This document shows, piece by piece, positions 29,949 to 38,721 of a stretch of DNA of 64,000 nucleotides. How positions within the stretch are numbered: the first letter of the stretch is position 1; every line of letters starts with the position of its first letter. The stretch lies in contig CADBXF010000009.1 in NCBI GenBank assembly GCA_902798585.1, positions 1 through 64,000 of the forward strand, read 5' to 3'. This DNA is from an uncultured Lachnospiraceae bacterium (GTDB taxonomy: Bacteria; Bacillota; Clostridia; Lachnospirales; Lachnospiraceae). The position numbers and the translations under genes were made by a program. The notes beneath the pieces were generated by a model. It ran no database searches. It was not told the DNA's origin and saw only the letters and a list, made by a program, of their open reading frames with translations.

Positions 29949-30830
29949 TTAACCCTTAACTGCACCGGCGATGAAGCTGTCCTGAATTCTTCTGCTGAAC
30001 ATGATGTATGCGATGACAGTCGGGAAGGTTGCAATCGAGAGCGCCGCTCCGATTGTACCCCAGTCCGTAGTATGGCTGCCGAAGAGCTGCTGCATACCGG
30101 CAGGAAGTGTCATCATATCACCGTTCATGAATGTCTGAGAAAACATAAGCTCGTTCCAACACTGCAGGAATGTGTAGATACCGCAGGTTGCAACCGCAGG
30201 CTTCATCAGCGGAAGGATAACCTGGAAGAATACTCTTCCGCGACCGCAACCGTCGATGTAAGCAGCCTCATCCAATTCTTTCGGTATTTGCGTCATAAAG
30301 CCGTTGCATATCAGCAACGCCATGGCCAGTGAGAATGCCGAATACGGAATAATCAATGCGATGTAGGTGTTGAGCATCTTAGCTTCACTCAATACCAAAT
30401 ACACGGGAATCAAGGATGCCTGAATCGGAATCGTGATTCCGAGCATGAAAATCTTATTCATGGTCTCGCTGAAGCGCCAACGAATTCTTGTGATTGCGTA
30501 GGATGCCATCATAGCCGCAAGAACCGTAATAACAATCGTCGCAAGAGTAATCACGATACTGTTCGTGAACATGCGTACGAAGTCACCGGTGTCCGTTGCC
30601 TCAGCATAGTTCTTCCAACGCCACTTCGACGGCCAACCGTCCGGAATTCCGAACTTGTTGGTGTGGAGTATCTGCTGATTGTCCTTCAGGGAGAAGGAAA
30701 ACATCCAATACAGCGGATACAGGTTAAAAATCGCCCAAATAACAAGCACAATCCATGTAAAAACAGCCATTGCCTTGTTGGTCTTGCGAACTTGATAATC
30801 CGCAGGATTAAAACCTTTTTGTTTCGCCAT
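29949..30830 (-). CDS. Carbohydrate ABC transporter permease (MalG type)
   Basis: Membrane subunit of 293 residues with about six membrane segments and the EAA loop DEAAYIDGCGRGRVFFQVILP. It ends in AGAVKG, as MalG-type permeases do. AGAGGG precedes the ATG, which begins 1 base after the stop of the partner permease. Last gene of the operon 33719-29949. Confidence 0.93.
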   Translation of the reverse strand: MAKQKGFNPADYQVRKTNKAMAVFTWIVLVIWAIFNLYPLYWMFSFSLKDNQQILHTNKFGIPDGWPSKWRWKNYAEATDTGDFVRMFTNSIVITLATIVITVLAAMMASYAITRIRWRFSETMNKIFMLGITIPIQASLIPVYLVLSEAKMLNTYIALIIPYSAFSLAMALLICNGFMTQIPKELDEAAYIDGCGRGRVFFQVILPLMKPAVATCGIYTFLQCWNELMFSQTFMNGDMMTLPAGMQQLFGSHTTDWGTIGAALSIATFPTVIAYIMFSRRIQDSFIAGAVKG

Positions 30831-30831
30831 A

Positions 30832-31716
30832 TCAATCCCTCTCTTTGAAAATCGCTCCGATTGCTATCGAACAAGCGAAGCAAAGGATAATCAACAATAC
30901 GGCAATTGCACTACCGAGACCGTACTCCATTCGAAGGGACATATGCCGCTTGAGCAAGGTACTCGGCACGGCTGCCTCGTTGGAGTTGATACCTGCGATA
31001 ATTGCAATCAGGTCGTACGACTTCAGGGAACCGGTAACAGCAAAGATTACGCTGACCTTGATAATCTGCTTCATGGACGGGATAACGATATGCCAGTCAA
31101 CCTGAGCATCCGTTGCACCGTCAATCTTCGCTGCCTCGCGCAACTCTGTAGGAACGCTCTTTACACCCGCGTACATCAGCAGCATATGATAACCTACATA
31201 CTGCCACAGCATCGGGATAAAGCATGAGTACAAGAGAAGTCCCTTACCTTCGCCGAGCCATTGAGGAACATTGAGCGGATCTTTAAGGTAACCGATCTTA
31301 AGCAGAAGCGCGTTTACCAATCCTTCCGGATGGAAAATCTTCAACCACAGCTGACCGATAACTACGGTGGAAATCAACACAGGGAGGAAGTTAACCGAAA
31401 GGAAGAAACGCTCTCCCTTGATTCCTCTACCGAGCAAAAGTGCAAGAAACAATGCGAGCGGCAGCTGAATGAAAACCGACAGACCTGCCAGAAGCATAGC
31501 GTTCCTTACGGAATGCCAGAAAGGAATTTGGCTCTTGTCGAACAGGCTCTTGTAGTTCTTCCATCCAAGGAATTCCTTATTGCCGATTCCATTCCACTTG
31601 AAGAAGCTGTTGAAGCCGGAAGAGATCAACGGAGCAACCAAAATTGCAACGAAGAGCAACAATGCCGGCAACAGGAACAGAAAAATAGTAATACCATCTG
31701 TCTTTTTTCTCTTCAT
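30832..31716 (-). CDS. Sugar ABC transporter permease (MalF/UgpA type)
   Basis: Membrane subunit of 294 residues from the chosen ATG (MKRKKTDG), which gives the expected short basic N-terminus before the first membrane segment (ITIFLFLLPALLLFVAIL). AGGAAGG lies 11 bases upstream. The EAA loop is REAAKIDGATDAQVDWHIVIP. Separated from the binding-protein gene by a hairpin that may reduce read-through, so the permeases are made in smaller amounts. Confidence 0.92.
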   Translation of the reverse strand: MKRKKTDGITIFLFLLPALLLFVAILVAPLISSGFNSFFKWNGIGNKEFLGWKNYKSLFDKSQIPFWHSVRNAMLLAGLSVFIQLPLALFLALLLGRGIKGERFFLSVNFLPVLISTVVIGQLWLKIFHPEGLVNALLLKIGYLKDPLNVPQWLGEGKGLLLYSCFIPMLWQYVGYHMLLMYAGVKSVPTELREAAKIDGATDAQVDWHIVIPSMKQIIKVSVIFAVTGSLKSYDLIAIIAGINSNEAAVPSTLLKRHMSLRMEYGLGSAIAVLLIILCFACSIAIGAIFKERD

Positions 31717-31734
31717 GATATGCTCTGCCTTCCT

Positions 31735-31774
31735 AAAAGAAGCGGCCTCTCCTGAGAATGGGAAAGGCCACTTC
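31735..31774 (-). terminator. Intercistronic hairpin (attenuator) between binding protein and permease genes
   Basis: On the minus strand GAAGTGGCCT (31765-31774) pairs with AGGCCGCTTC (31739-31748), with one mismatch, and is followed by TTTT. It sits in the gap inside the operon. Partial termination or protection of the upstream mRNA from 3' decay would favour the binding protein. Confidence 0.7.
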
Positions 31775-31818
31775 AATTACTCAAATAATCACAGTGCCTA
31801 AATCATTCGGCATCCAAA

Positions 31819-33057
31819 TTATCTGATATCCTTCTTCAGGTTAGCGATGAACGTAGCGCCGTCAACGGTGCAGCCGTAAACGCCCTTAACCTGCTCAAGA
31901 TACTTACCAGCCTCAGCAGCAGGCATAGCGGTATCACCGAAGAGTACCATGTAGTTGGAGTCAGTAACGATCTTAGCTACCGACTGCGTAAGTGCGTTGA
32001 TCTTGGATACATCGTAGTCAACCGTCCAAGCCGGGAGACCGCAACCATCAAGATAACCGTACTTGCAGATAAGCTGTCCGAGTTCGAACGTGTACTTCGC
32101 GGTTTCCTTCGCGTTCTTTGCAGACTTAGCAACAGCGAGGGTATCCGACGGTCCACCGATCAACTGACCAAGCTCAGCCTTGTCAGCGTTGATAACCGGG
32201 AACTCAGCAACCTTAACATTGAGGCCTTCCTTCTTAGCGAAGTCAGCGCAGTTCCAAGTACCGTTCATGTAGAACGCATACTTGCCATCCATGAAGTTCT
32301 GCTTAACTTCATCGTTACCAAGGCTGATACCGTTAGGATCGAAGTAACCCTTCTTGATCATATCCTGGAAAAGATCAACAGCCTTTGCAACGTCCTGGTT
32401 GTCCCAGGTCTGACCGTTCATGAAGATGTCGTCAAGAGTCTTAGCACCGACGCTCTTCTCGATGATGGACTCAAGGTACTCGGTAACACACCAGGTGTCA
32501 TCGGGCTTACCAGCGCATCCGAACGGAATCTTGCCTGCAGCCTTAATCTTCTCGCAGCAAGTCATAAGGTCTTCGAACGTCTTCGGTACATCATCGTAAC
32601 CAACTTCCTTCAGGATGTCCATGTTAGCGAAGAGACCTACAATGTTCATGGTGAGCGGAACACCGTACTTCTTGCCGTTGTACGTGGTGTTCTTGCACAT
32701 CTTCTCAGGCAGCTTGTCCTTGAATTCAGCGTATACTTCGTCGAGGCAGTAAACCTTATCTTCCTTTACGAAGTCGCCAAGGAATGCGCAGGACCAGGTG
32801 AAGAAAATGTCAGGCATGTTGTTGCCGGAAACGGCAGCCTTAATCTTCTCCTTGTAAGCATTGTTCTCATATGCTTCCCAGTTGAGCTTGGTATCGGGAT
32901 ACTTCTTCTGCATATCCGCGATAGCAGCCTCATAAGAATGACGGTTGGAATCGCTCTTCGTAGCGATACACCACATCGTCAGACCGTCGTCCTTGCCACA
33001 AGCGCTAAGAGCGAGCACCGACACGATGGCCAGCAGTGTTGCAAGAAATTTTTTCAT
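31819..33057 (-). CDS. Extracellular sugar-binding lipoprotein (family 1)
   Basis: Substrate-binding protein of 412 residues for the ABC importer encoded downstream. The ATG chosen (MKKFLATLLAIV) has AAGGAGG before it and gives a clean lipoprotein signal ending in LSAC (Cys near 20). The mature part shows the family pattern (TKLNWEAYENNAYKEKIKAAVSG, NMPDIFFTWSC, YGVPLTMNIVGLFANMDILKE). It is followed by the intercistronic hairpin and the two permease genes. The sugar is unknown; the nearby FGGY kinase points to a pentose-containing substrate, an inference only. Confidence 0.92.
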   Translation of the reverse strand: MKKFLATLLAIVSVLALSACGKDDGLTMWCIATKSDSNRHSYEAAIADMQKKYPDTKLNWEAYENNAYKEKIKAAVSGNNMPDIFFTWSCAFLGDFVKEDKVYCLDEVYAEFKDKLPEKMCKNTTYNGKKYGVPLTMNIVGLFANMDILKEVGYDDVPKTFEDLMTCCEKIKAAGKIPFGCAGKPDDTWCVTEYLESIIEKSVGAKTLDDIFMNGQTWDNQDVAKAVDLFQDMIKKGYFDPNGISLGNDEVKQNFMDGKYAFYMNGTWNCADFAKKEGLNVKVAEFPVINADKAELGQLIGGPSDTLAVAKSAKNAKETAKYTFELGQLICKYGYLDGCGLPAWTVDYDVSKINALTQSVAKIVTDSNYMVLFGDTAMPAAEAGKYLEQVKGVYGCTVDGATFIANLKKDIR

Positions 33058-33158
33058 GACGTCCTCCTTGAAAAAATTAAAATATTTTTCCCGACTAGTG
33101 TCGGATGTATCGAAAAGCGTCTCCGCTTTACGAACAAATGGAATCGCGGCCGTGCCGC

Positions 33159-33719
33159 TTACTTCTTGTCCATCTTCACGAGCGACCAAGGATATTCCAC
33201 CGTGAGCTTCCCGTTGTCGATGGTGTAATAAATCGAAATGCTGTCGAAGTTTCCGTCGTTGTCATACCGGAGGCGGATGGATCCGTCCTCATCGACGAAG
33301 TAGTATCCGGCCCAGAGACCGTCCTCAAGGAATGTTCCGTTCGCGGTGAACTGGTAGCTCCAGCCGTTTTCGTTGGTCCAGATTCCCTGAAGCGTCGACG
33401 GGTCGTGGTCGATTGCGCTCTCCATGAACTCGTAGGTCTTCGTATCATAGAGATGGCGGACACCGTTCTCGCTGTCGTAATACTTCATCTCTTTCGTCTT
33501 GCCGCCCTTGTCCGTCAGACGGACATGATCGGCAGTGACTTCGTATGATTTGTACTTGTCATCCTTGTACTCTGCCGAGCCGTCTTCGTAAAATATCAGC
33601 ACCGGCTCATTGAGCTCGTAAGTGTATGCCCACTGCTCCTTTACCTGCTTACCGCACCCTGCCAAAACAGCGCAGGCTGCAATCGTACAGAGCAGTCCAA
33701 ACAGCTTCTTTCGACCCAT
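33159..33719 (-). CDS. Small lipoprotein, function unknown
   Basis: Protein of 186 residues. The ATG chosen (MGRKKLFGLL) gives a lipoprotein signal peptide ending AVLAGCGK. The mature part is rich in aromatic and acidic residues and contains two similar segments with a Gly-x-Trp-x-x-Glu-like pattern (LQGIWTNENGWSYQFTANGTFLEDGLW), suggesting a small beta-structured domain like those of DUF5640-type lipoproteins. It is the first gene after a strong promoter, upstream of the sugar-binding protein gene, and probably belongs to the same operon. Confidence 0.78.
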   Translation of the reverse strand: MGRKKLFGLLCTIAACAVLAGCGKQVKEQWAYTYELNEPVLIFYEDGSAEYKDDKYKSYEVTADHVRLTDKGGKTKEMKYYDSENGVRHLYDTKTYEFMESAIDHDPSTLQGIWTNENGWSYQFTANGTFLEDGLWAGYYFVDEDGSIRLRYDNDGNFDSISIYYTIDNGKLTVEYPWSLVKMDKK

Positions 33720-33824
33720 CGTGATCTGTACTGCCTTTCTCTCCCCGAGTAATCTCCCCATGGGCGCGAACCCAAGCAAAAAGCCGCCGCTTGCGCCACT
33801 TTATCAATCAAAGCTTACAAGCAA

Positions 33825-33852
33825 ATTATAGCATTCTTTTTCGTCAAGTCAA
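33825..33852 (-). promoter_or_regulatory. Promoter of the second importer operon
   Basis: On the minus strand TTGACT (33847-33852), 16 bases, TATAAT (33825-33830). It lies about 105 bp before the small lipoprotein gene. Confidence 0.8.
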
Positions 33853-33966
33853 GTAATAATTTTTACTTTTTGTAGCACTATTTTGACATTTTGCACAAAG
33901 AATGCCCGCTCAACCGTCATTCATGACGGGTTTTTCGGCACACTTGCCGAATACGCCGATTCACGC

Positions 33967-35535
33967 TTACAACAGCCCCGCGCGGAACTGTTCCATGAAG
34001 CGCTCGCAGCCTTCGACATCGGCCGCATCGGGCTCGACGGTGGTCGCTTTCATCGATGCAAAGATCTCGCTGTCGAGGAACTCCTGCAGGGTCTGTGCAG
34101 AACCCGCAAGCTTCATCGCCGTGTACTGCGCCAAAACCGCGATGCCCCAGGCGCCGCCCTCGCCGGCCGTCTCCATCACGGACACCGGTGCGCCGACCAT
34201 CGCCGCCGCAATCTTCTGCCCCGCAAGCGGCGTCTTGAAATATCCGCCGTGGCCGAGCATCCGGTCAACCTTCACGCCCTCCTCCTTGAGCATCAGATCG
34301 AGCCCCACCTTGAGCGCACCGAGCGCCGAGCACAGATGCATACGCATGAAATTGGCAAGCGTAAAACGGCTCTCCGCCGTGCGTCTCACCTCAAGTCTGC
34401 TGTTCTCCGCACCGACCACCGGCTCGCCGGAGAGGAAGTTGTACGAGAGCAGCCCGCCGCAGTCCGGTTCGCCCTCAAGCGCAATGCCGTACATTTTCGT
34501 GAACAGCTCTCCCATGTCAAATGTCACGCCCATCTTCTCGCCGACTTCCGCAAACAGCTTCACCCATGCGTTGATGTCGGAGGTACAGTTGTTGCAGTGC
34601 ACCATGCCGACCAGGGCGCCGTCCGGCGTCGTCACAAGGTCGATCTCCGGATATACCTTCGAGAGCTCCTTCTCAAGCACAACCATCGCAAACACGCTCG
34701 TGCCGGCTGAGATGTTGCCCGTTCTCTTACCTACGCTGTTGGTGGCAACCATGCCGGTTCCCGCGTCGCCCTCGGGCGGACAGAAGGGAATTCCCGCCTG
34801 CAGATTGCCGCTCGGATCCAAAAGCTTCGCTCCGCACGCCGTCAGCCTGCCCGCGCATTCACCGGCCGTGAGCACCTTCGGAAGGATGTCGCGGAGTTTC
34901 CACGGCATTTTCTTTGCAAGCGGAAGCTCGTCGAATTTTGCGAGCATGGCCGCGTCGTAGTCGCCCGTCTTCGGGTCAATCGGGAACATTCCCGAAGCGT
35001 CGCCGACGCCCAAAACCTTCTCGCCGGTCATCCAGCGGTGTACCCAGCCTGCGAGCGTCGTAAAGAACACGATGTCCTTCACATGATCCTCCCCGTTCAA
35101 CATCGCCTGATACAGGTGCGCGATGCTCCATCTCTGGGGAATATTGTAATTGAATTCTTTGGTCAATTCCTCTGCCGCCTCACCGGTGATGGTGTTGCGC
35201 CAGGTGCGGAACGGCGCCAGAAGTCGTCCCGTCTTGTTAAACGCCAGATATCCGTGCATCATCGCCGAGATACCGATGGCGGCAAATTTTGTAATCTCAA
35301 TGCCGTATTCAGCCTTCACATTGGCGCGCAGATCCGCATAGCACGCCTGCAGCCCGCCGCGAATATCCTGCTCCGTATATGTCCAGACGCCGTCCTCATA
35401 GCGGTTCTCCCAGCCGTGGCCTCCCTGCGCGAGCACATTGCCCTTCGCATCGCTCACCACCGCCTTGATTCTCGTCGAGCCGAACTCGATTCCCAGTACC
35501 GCCCTGCCTTCTGCCAAAATCGCCTTGTTATCCAT
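33967..35535 (-). CDS. FGGY-family carbohydrate kinase (xylulokinase/ribulokinase-like)
   Basis: Phosphorylates a sugar or sugar alcohol with ATP. The protein has 522 residues. The N-terminal actin-like domain begins LGIEFGSTRIKAVVSD, the phosphate-binding loop of the family. GTSVFAMVV and the C-terminal signature region around GHGGYFKTPLAGQKIAAAMVGAPVSVMETAGEGGAWG are also clear. Sequence details resemble Lachnospiraceae kinases annotated as xylulokinase or ribulokinase, and the substrate cannot be settled from sequence alone. AAGGAAGG precedes the ATG. It is upstream of the importer operon, not in it, since that operon has its own promoter. Confidence 0.88.
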   Translation of the reverse strand: MDNKAILAEGRAVLGIEFGSTRIKAVVSDAKGNVLAQGGHGWENRYEDGVWTYTEQDIRGGLQACYADLRANVKAEYGIEITKFAAIGISAMMHGYLAFNKTGRLLAPFRTWRNTITGEAAEELTKEFNYNIPQRWSIAHLYQAMLNGEDHVKDIVFFTTLAGWVHRWMTGEKVLGVGDASGMFPIDPKTGDYDAAMLAKFDELPLAKKMPWKLRDILPKVLTAGECAGRLTACGAKLLDPSGNLQAGIPFCPPEGDAGTGMVATNSVGKRTGNISAGTSVFAMVVLEKELSKVYPEIDLVTTPDGALVGMVHCNNCTSDINAWVKLFAEVGEKMGVTFDMGELFTKMYGIALEGEPDCGGLLSYNFLSGEPVVGAENSRLEVRRTAESRFTLANFMRMHLCSALGALKVGLDLMLKEEGVKVDRMLGHGGYFKTPLAGQKIAAAMVGAPVSVMETAGEGGAWGIAVLAQYTAMKLAGSAQTLQEFLDSEIFASMKATTVEPDAADVEGCERFMEQFRAGLL

Positions 35536-35729
35536 CCCGTATACCTTCCTTTTCCCTTTATTTCAACTGCAGTTTCATCGTTTTTTCCAGCCGCGTCGGA
35601 CTTCCTCTATCATCGCACATTTCACGGGATTTTTCAAGTCGAAAGGAGCTTCTGTTTCCGCAAAATATTCGCCCCCGCGTCCCGTTCTCCGGCCTTCCGT
35701 TTTTGTCCGACCTCATTGTCGGCACTGAT

Positions 35730-35838
35730 TCTCCGCGGTGTTCCGTCACTTCGCGGTGTCCGGCTGTTCCGCCCGGTGCCGGTTCTCCGCGGGGTCCCGT
35801 CACTCCGCGGTGTCCGGCTGTTTCGCCGTGTTGCCCGC
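35730..35838. repeat. Two tandem copies of a 54-bp GC-rich repeat
   Basis: CTCCGCGG units begin at 35731 and 35785. The two 54-bp copies agree at most positions (GTCACT, CGCGGTGTCCGGCTGTT in both). The second copy runs into the 3' end of the NUDIX gene. Confidence 0.7.
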
Positions 35839-36291
35839 GCATTCCGCGAGCAGCTTTCGAAACACCGGCCGAATCGGCGGCGATATCATCTCAAGGGTGA
35901 TTTCCCCGGGTGCAAAAAACCGCAAATCCTCGATTTCCTCGGGCTGGCGTCTGAGCTCACCGTGGTATTTGCGGCAGCGATAAATCACTTCCACATAGTA
36001 AACCTCGTTGCCGTCCGGATACACCATATGCGATTCCGGTCCGGAATTAACCATAAAAAGCTCCAGCTCGTCCGCCTCAAGTCCCATCTCCTCCCGGAGT
36101 TCGCGCCGCGCGCATTCCTCGGTCGACTCGCCGAGTTCCATTCCGCCGCCCGCATATCCCCACAGATGGTTGTCGGTCCGTTTTCCAAGCAAAATCCGGC
36201 CCTGCTCGTTTTCTATAATCACGCTGCCCGCGCCGTGAATAATCGGCCGGCAGCCGATCAAACCGCGCAGTTCCTTAATGTAATCCGCCAT
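35800..36291 (-). CDS. NUDIX hydrolase
   Basis: Pyrophosphohydrolase of 163 residues acting on a nucleoside diphosphate linked to another group. The NUDIX box is complete: Gly49, Glu55, Arg63-Glu64, Glu67-Glu68 and Gly70 fit G-x5-E-x7-RE-U-x-EE-x-G-U. The substrate is not predictable. The last residues (AKQPDTAE) lie in the 54-bp tandem repeat, so the tail may vary between strains. The gap to the amidase gene is 135 bp. Confidence 0.93.
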   Translation of the reverse strand: MADYIKELRGLIGCRPIIHGAGSVIIENEQGRILLGKRTDNHLWGYAGGGMELGESTEECARRELREEMGLEADELELFMVNSGPESHMVYPDGNEVYYVEVIYRCRKYHGELRRQPEEIEDLRFFAPGEITLEMISPPIRPVFRKLLAECAGNTAKQPDTAE

Positions 36292-36426
36292 GCTGTCTCC
36301 TCCCTCTCCGCATGTCGGGCGCCGCCGCGTGCTCGCGTTTCTCGCTTCCGCAGATTCGCCTCACTGCTCCGCTGTTCCGCCGCGCGCTCAGGTTTCAATT
36401 TTCCGGCGTCCGCTCCGCTGCCCCGT

Positions 36427-37467
36427 TCACTCCGCAAAATAAGCATCGATGCCGTCGGCGATTCCCTTTGCGAGCTTGTCCCGGTACTCCTCCGTTGCCA
36501 TAAGGCGGTCTTCCTTCTCGTTGGTCATGAAGCCCATTTCCACGATGGTCACGGGCACCTTGCACCAGTTGATTCCGCTCATCGTATCGGTCTCCACGAC
36601 ATGGCGCTTTTTGCATCCGCATTCGGCGCAGAGCGCGTCCAGTATGGATTGCGACAATTTGCGGCTCTGCGGATAGAGCGCGCTGTTGTAAGGATTGTTT
36701 TTCGTCTGGCAGAGCGTCTCCGCGCCGTTGACATCGCTGTTGTCGTTGGCATTTGCATGAATCCGGACAAACACATCCGCACCGGCCTTGTTGGCAATCT
36801 CCGCGCGCTCGCTGTTGCTCAGGTTCACATCGTGCGTTTCCCTTACCATAATCACCCGATATCCGCGCTCAAGCAAAATGCTCTGCAGCTTTTTCGCCAC
36901 AATCAGATTCAACTCATATTCCGGAATCCCCGTAAAATGGCCCGTAGTTCCGGAGCTGACTTTCGCCTTCAATGTTGCGGAATTCGGTCCGTCCGGCTCT
37001 TTGTCGTTATTACCCTTTCGCTGGTGTCCCGCGTCAATCACGACAAGCTTCCCGGTCCGATTGCTTTCTCCCGACTGCCCTCCGTCCGGAGTCGGTGTCG
37101 GCGTTGCCGACGGGGTTACCGTTGCCGCAGGGGTTACCGTCGCCGCAGGGGTTACCGTCGCTGCAGGGGTTATCGTCGGGGTGGCCGTCGCCGCAGGTGT
37201 CGGCGTGGTTTCCTTCCCTGGCGCTTCGGTCGGGGTTATTGTCGGTGTCCCGGCAGGCGTCAGCATCTCTTCCCCGGTCGGCGTCGCCGACGCTGTCCGG
37301 ACCTCATGCTCTCCCGAGAGCAACCGGCTGTTTTCCGCCGGATCCGGTTTGTCGCTGCACCCGCTCAGCAGGAGCATTGTTGCCGTCAGGCATATCGCTG
37401 CTGCCGCAATTGTCTTTCCGCACTTTTTGATGAATTGAATTCCTTTTTCAATGATTTGCAGTCTCAT
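36427..37467 (-). CDS. N-acetylmuramoyl-L-alanine amidase lipoprotein (Amidase_3)
   Basis: Zinc amidase that cuts the bond between muramic acid and the stem peptide of peptidoglycan. The protein has 346 residues. A lipoprotein signal peptide ends in LLSGCSD. A long linker rich in Thr, Pro and Ala includes TPAATV units encoded by an 18-bp tandem repeat (about 37120-37180). The Amidase_3 domain then shows the zinc and catalytic residues in VVIDAGHQ, EYELNL, VRIHANAN and IVEMGFMTN. ATG 37467 is chosen; a GTG three codons earlier is possible. Surface-anchored cell-wall remodelling enzyme. Confidence 0.92.
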   Translation of the reverse strand: MRLQIIEKGIQFIKKCGKTIAAAAICLTATMLLLSGCSDKPDPAENSRLLSGEHEVRTASATPTGEEMLTPAGTPTITPTEAPGKETTPTPAATATPTITPAATVTPAATVTPAATVTPSATPTPTPDGGQSGESNRTGKLVVIDAGHQRKGNNDKEPDGPNSATLKAKVSSGTTGHFTGIPEYELNLIVAKKLQSILLERGYRVIMVRETHDVNLSNSERAEIANKAGADVFVRIHANANDNSDVNGAETLCQTKNNPYNSALYPQSRKLSQSILDALCAECGCKKRHVVETDTMSGINWCKVPVTIVEMGFMTNEKEDRLMATEEYRDKLAKGIADGIDAYFAE

Positions 37468-37568
37468 TTTTCCCACACAATCCGTTCTTTTTTCAGCCTT
37501 GGGCTGTTACAAAGGCAATCGTCATTATACCAGAAAAGAAGAAAAAGATAAAGTCCCTCAGCGCCGAA

Positions 37569-38372
37569 TCACATAAGATATACCCGAATCAGTTCATCCA
37601 GTTCCTCCTGATCAAAAGGGATATTCTCACCCTCGAAGGTGAACAACATGCACTCTCCCGCAGGATAGCCGTTTTTGTTGTATTCCCGAATCTTCAACAT
37701 CGTGTTTTGCCGGTATTCGTCATCGTCCATCATACCGAAATGTTCATGATACATTGTCCTTCGAAGTCGCACATTCAACACGGCAAAGTCCGGATATTTC
37801 GTCTTCCCGTTCGACAGTATCACCGTCGGCTCATACACATACGGAACTCCCGCGGCATAGTACGCATCCGCTATCATTTTCTCGGATTTGGAGCGAACCG
37901 TCTCCCCTTTGACTGTCGTGTAAGCGGTTGTCTTCATAAAACTGTTTTTGTCTCCCGGGTGTTCCGCATACCATTGCTCGATATACTGCTCATCGGTGGA
38001 AAGAAGGGGAATTATGAGTTTCCTGCGCTCCGGCGACTCCCGGATGTACACCTCCATCAAATCTGTCTTTACTGCCAGCTTAAGTGCCTGTTCCAGCCCC
38101 CGAAGCCGTCTTTCGGCTGCTTTTTTCGCCTTGTTCTCATAGGTCTGCTGCGCCAATTGTTCCGCAAGCTTCATGTTTTCTCTTCCGACATACTCTCTCA
38201 CCTGCCTGCCGTTTTTCCATGTAACGGCATGGTACTGAACATATCTGTTTCGAACTCTTCCGACTTCCAACTTTCCCTTCGGAAGTCTTTTCAAATCTCT
38301 GGTGATTCTCTGCAATACATTTCTGGTTTCGTCGATTTCCTGTTCCAATACGGAACATAGATCTTGCTTCAT
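37569..38372 (-). CDS. PD-(D/E)XK-like nuclease-fold protein
   Basis: Protein of 267 residues. The N-terminal third is basic and helical, likely coiled coil (residues about 60-100). The C-terminal half has a pattern seen in restriction-endonuclease-like folds: SKSEKMIADAYYAAGVPYVYEP, then YPDFAVLNVRL, then YHEHFGMMDDDEY. Candidate metal ligands are the Glu of SKSE, the Asp of YPDF and the Glu of YHEHF. The remaining sequence to the C-terminus (MLFTFEGENIPFDQEELDELI) also fits this group. No methylase or other defence gene is adjacent. The protein is separated from ileS by 1.2 kb of repeat arrays. Confidence 0.7.
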   Translation of the reverse strand: MKQDLCSVLEQEIDETRNVLQRITRDLKRLPKGKLEVGRVRNRYVQYHAVTWKNGRQVREYVGRENMKLAEQLAQQTYENKAKKAAERRLRGLEQALKLAVKTDLMEVYIRESPERRKLIIPLLSTDEQYIEQWYAEHPGDKNSFMKTTAYTTVKGETVRSKSEKMIADAYYAAGVPYVYEPTVILSNGKTKYPDFAVLNVRLRRTMYHEHFGMMDDDEYRQNTMLKIREYNKNGYPAGECMLFTFEGENIPFDQEELDELIRVYLM

Positions 38373-38490
38373 AAGTAACTCCTTTCTTTTCGGGGATTAC
38401 AACCGGGAAGGCGTCGTTCGGGAATGGTATCATCCGGGAATGGCTGCGTCCGGAGATTGTTCATCCAGGAACAGTTTCCGCCGGCAGCTG

Positions 38491-38675
38491 TTCCGCCTCT
38501 TGCTTTCAGACGCTTCCGGCTTGCGGATGGGTCCCGTTGGCAGAAATTCATCCTCTTGCATTTAGACGCTTCCGGCTTACGGATGGATTCTGTTGGCAGT
38601 AATTCATCCTCTTGCTTTCAGACGCTTCCGGCTTACGGATGGGTCCCGTTGGCAGATATTCATCCTCTTGCTTTG
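38491..38675. repeat. 56-bp tandem repeat, about 3.3 copies
   Basis: CCTCTTGC recurs at 38497, 38553, 38609 and 38665, exactly 56 bp apart. The units share GACGCTTCCGGCTTACGGATGG and GTTGGCAG with a few changes (written here as overlapping pieces). The period is not a multiple of three, so this is not a protein repeat. Confidence 0.9.
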
Positions 38676-38721
38676 TTTTTTCAGACGGATAAAGCCTCCG
38701 GGACGGTTGTTTTACCTGTCT

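Noticed and set aside
35558..35842. 94-codon Gly/Arg-rich minus frame
   Set aside because: Composition comes from the 54-bp tandem repeat; no ribosome site and it overlaps the NUDIX gene end in another frame.
35038..37551. 837-codon plus-strand frame across the FGGY, NUDIX and amidase genes
   Set aside because: It spans three well-supported minus genes and two intergenic gaps, and its translation is low-complexity in repeat regions.
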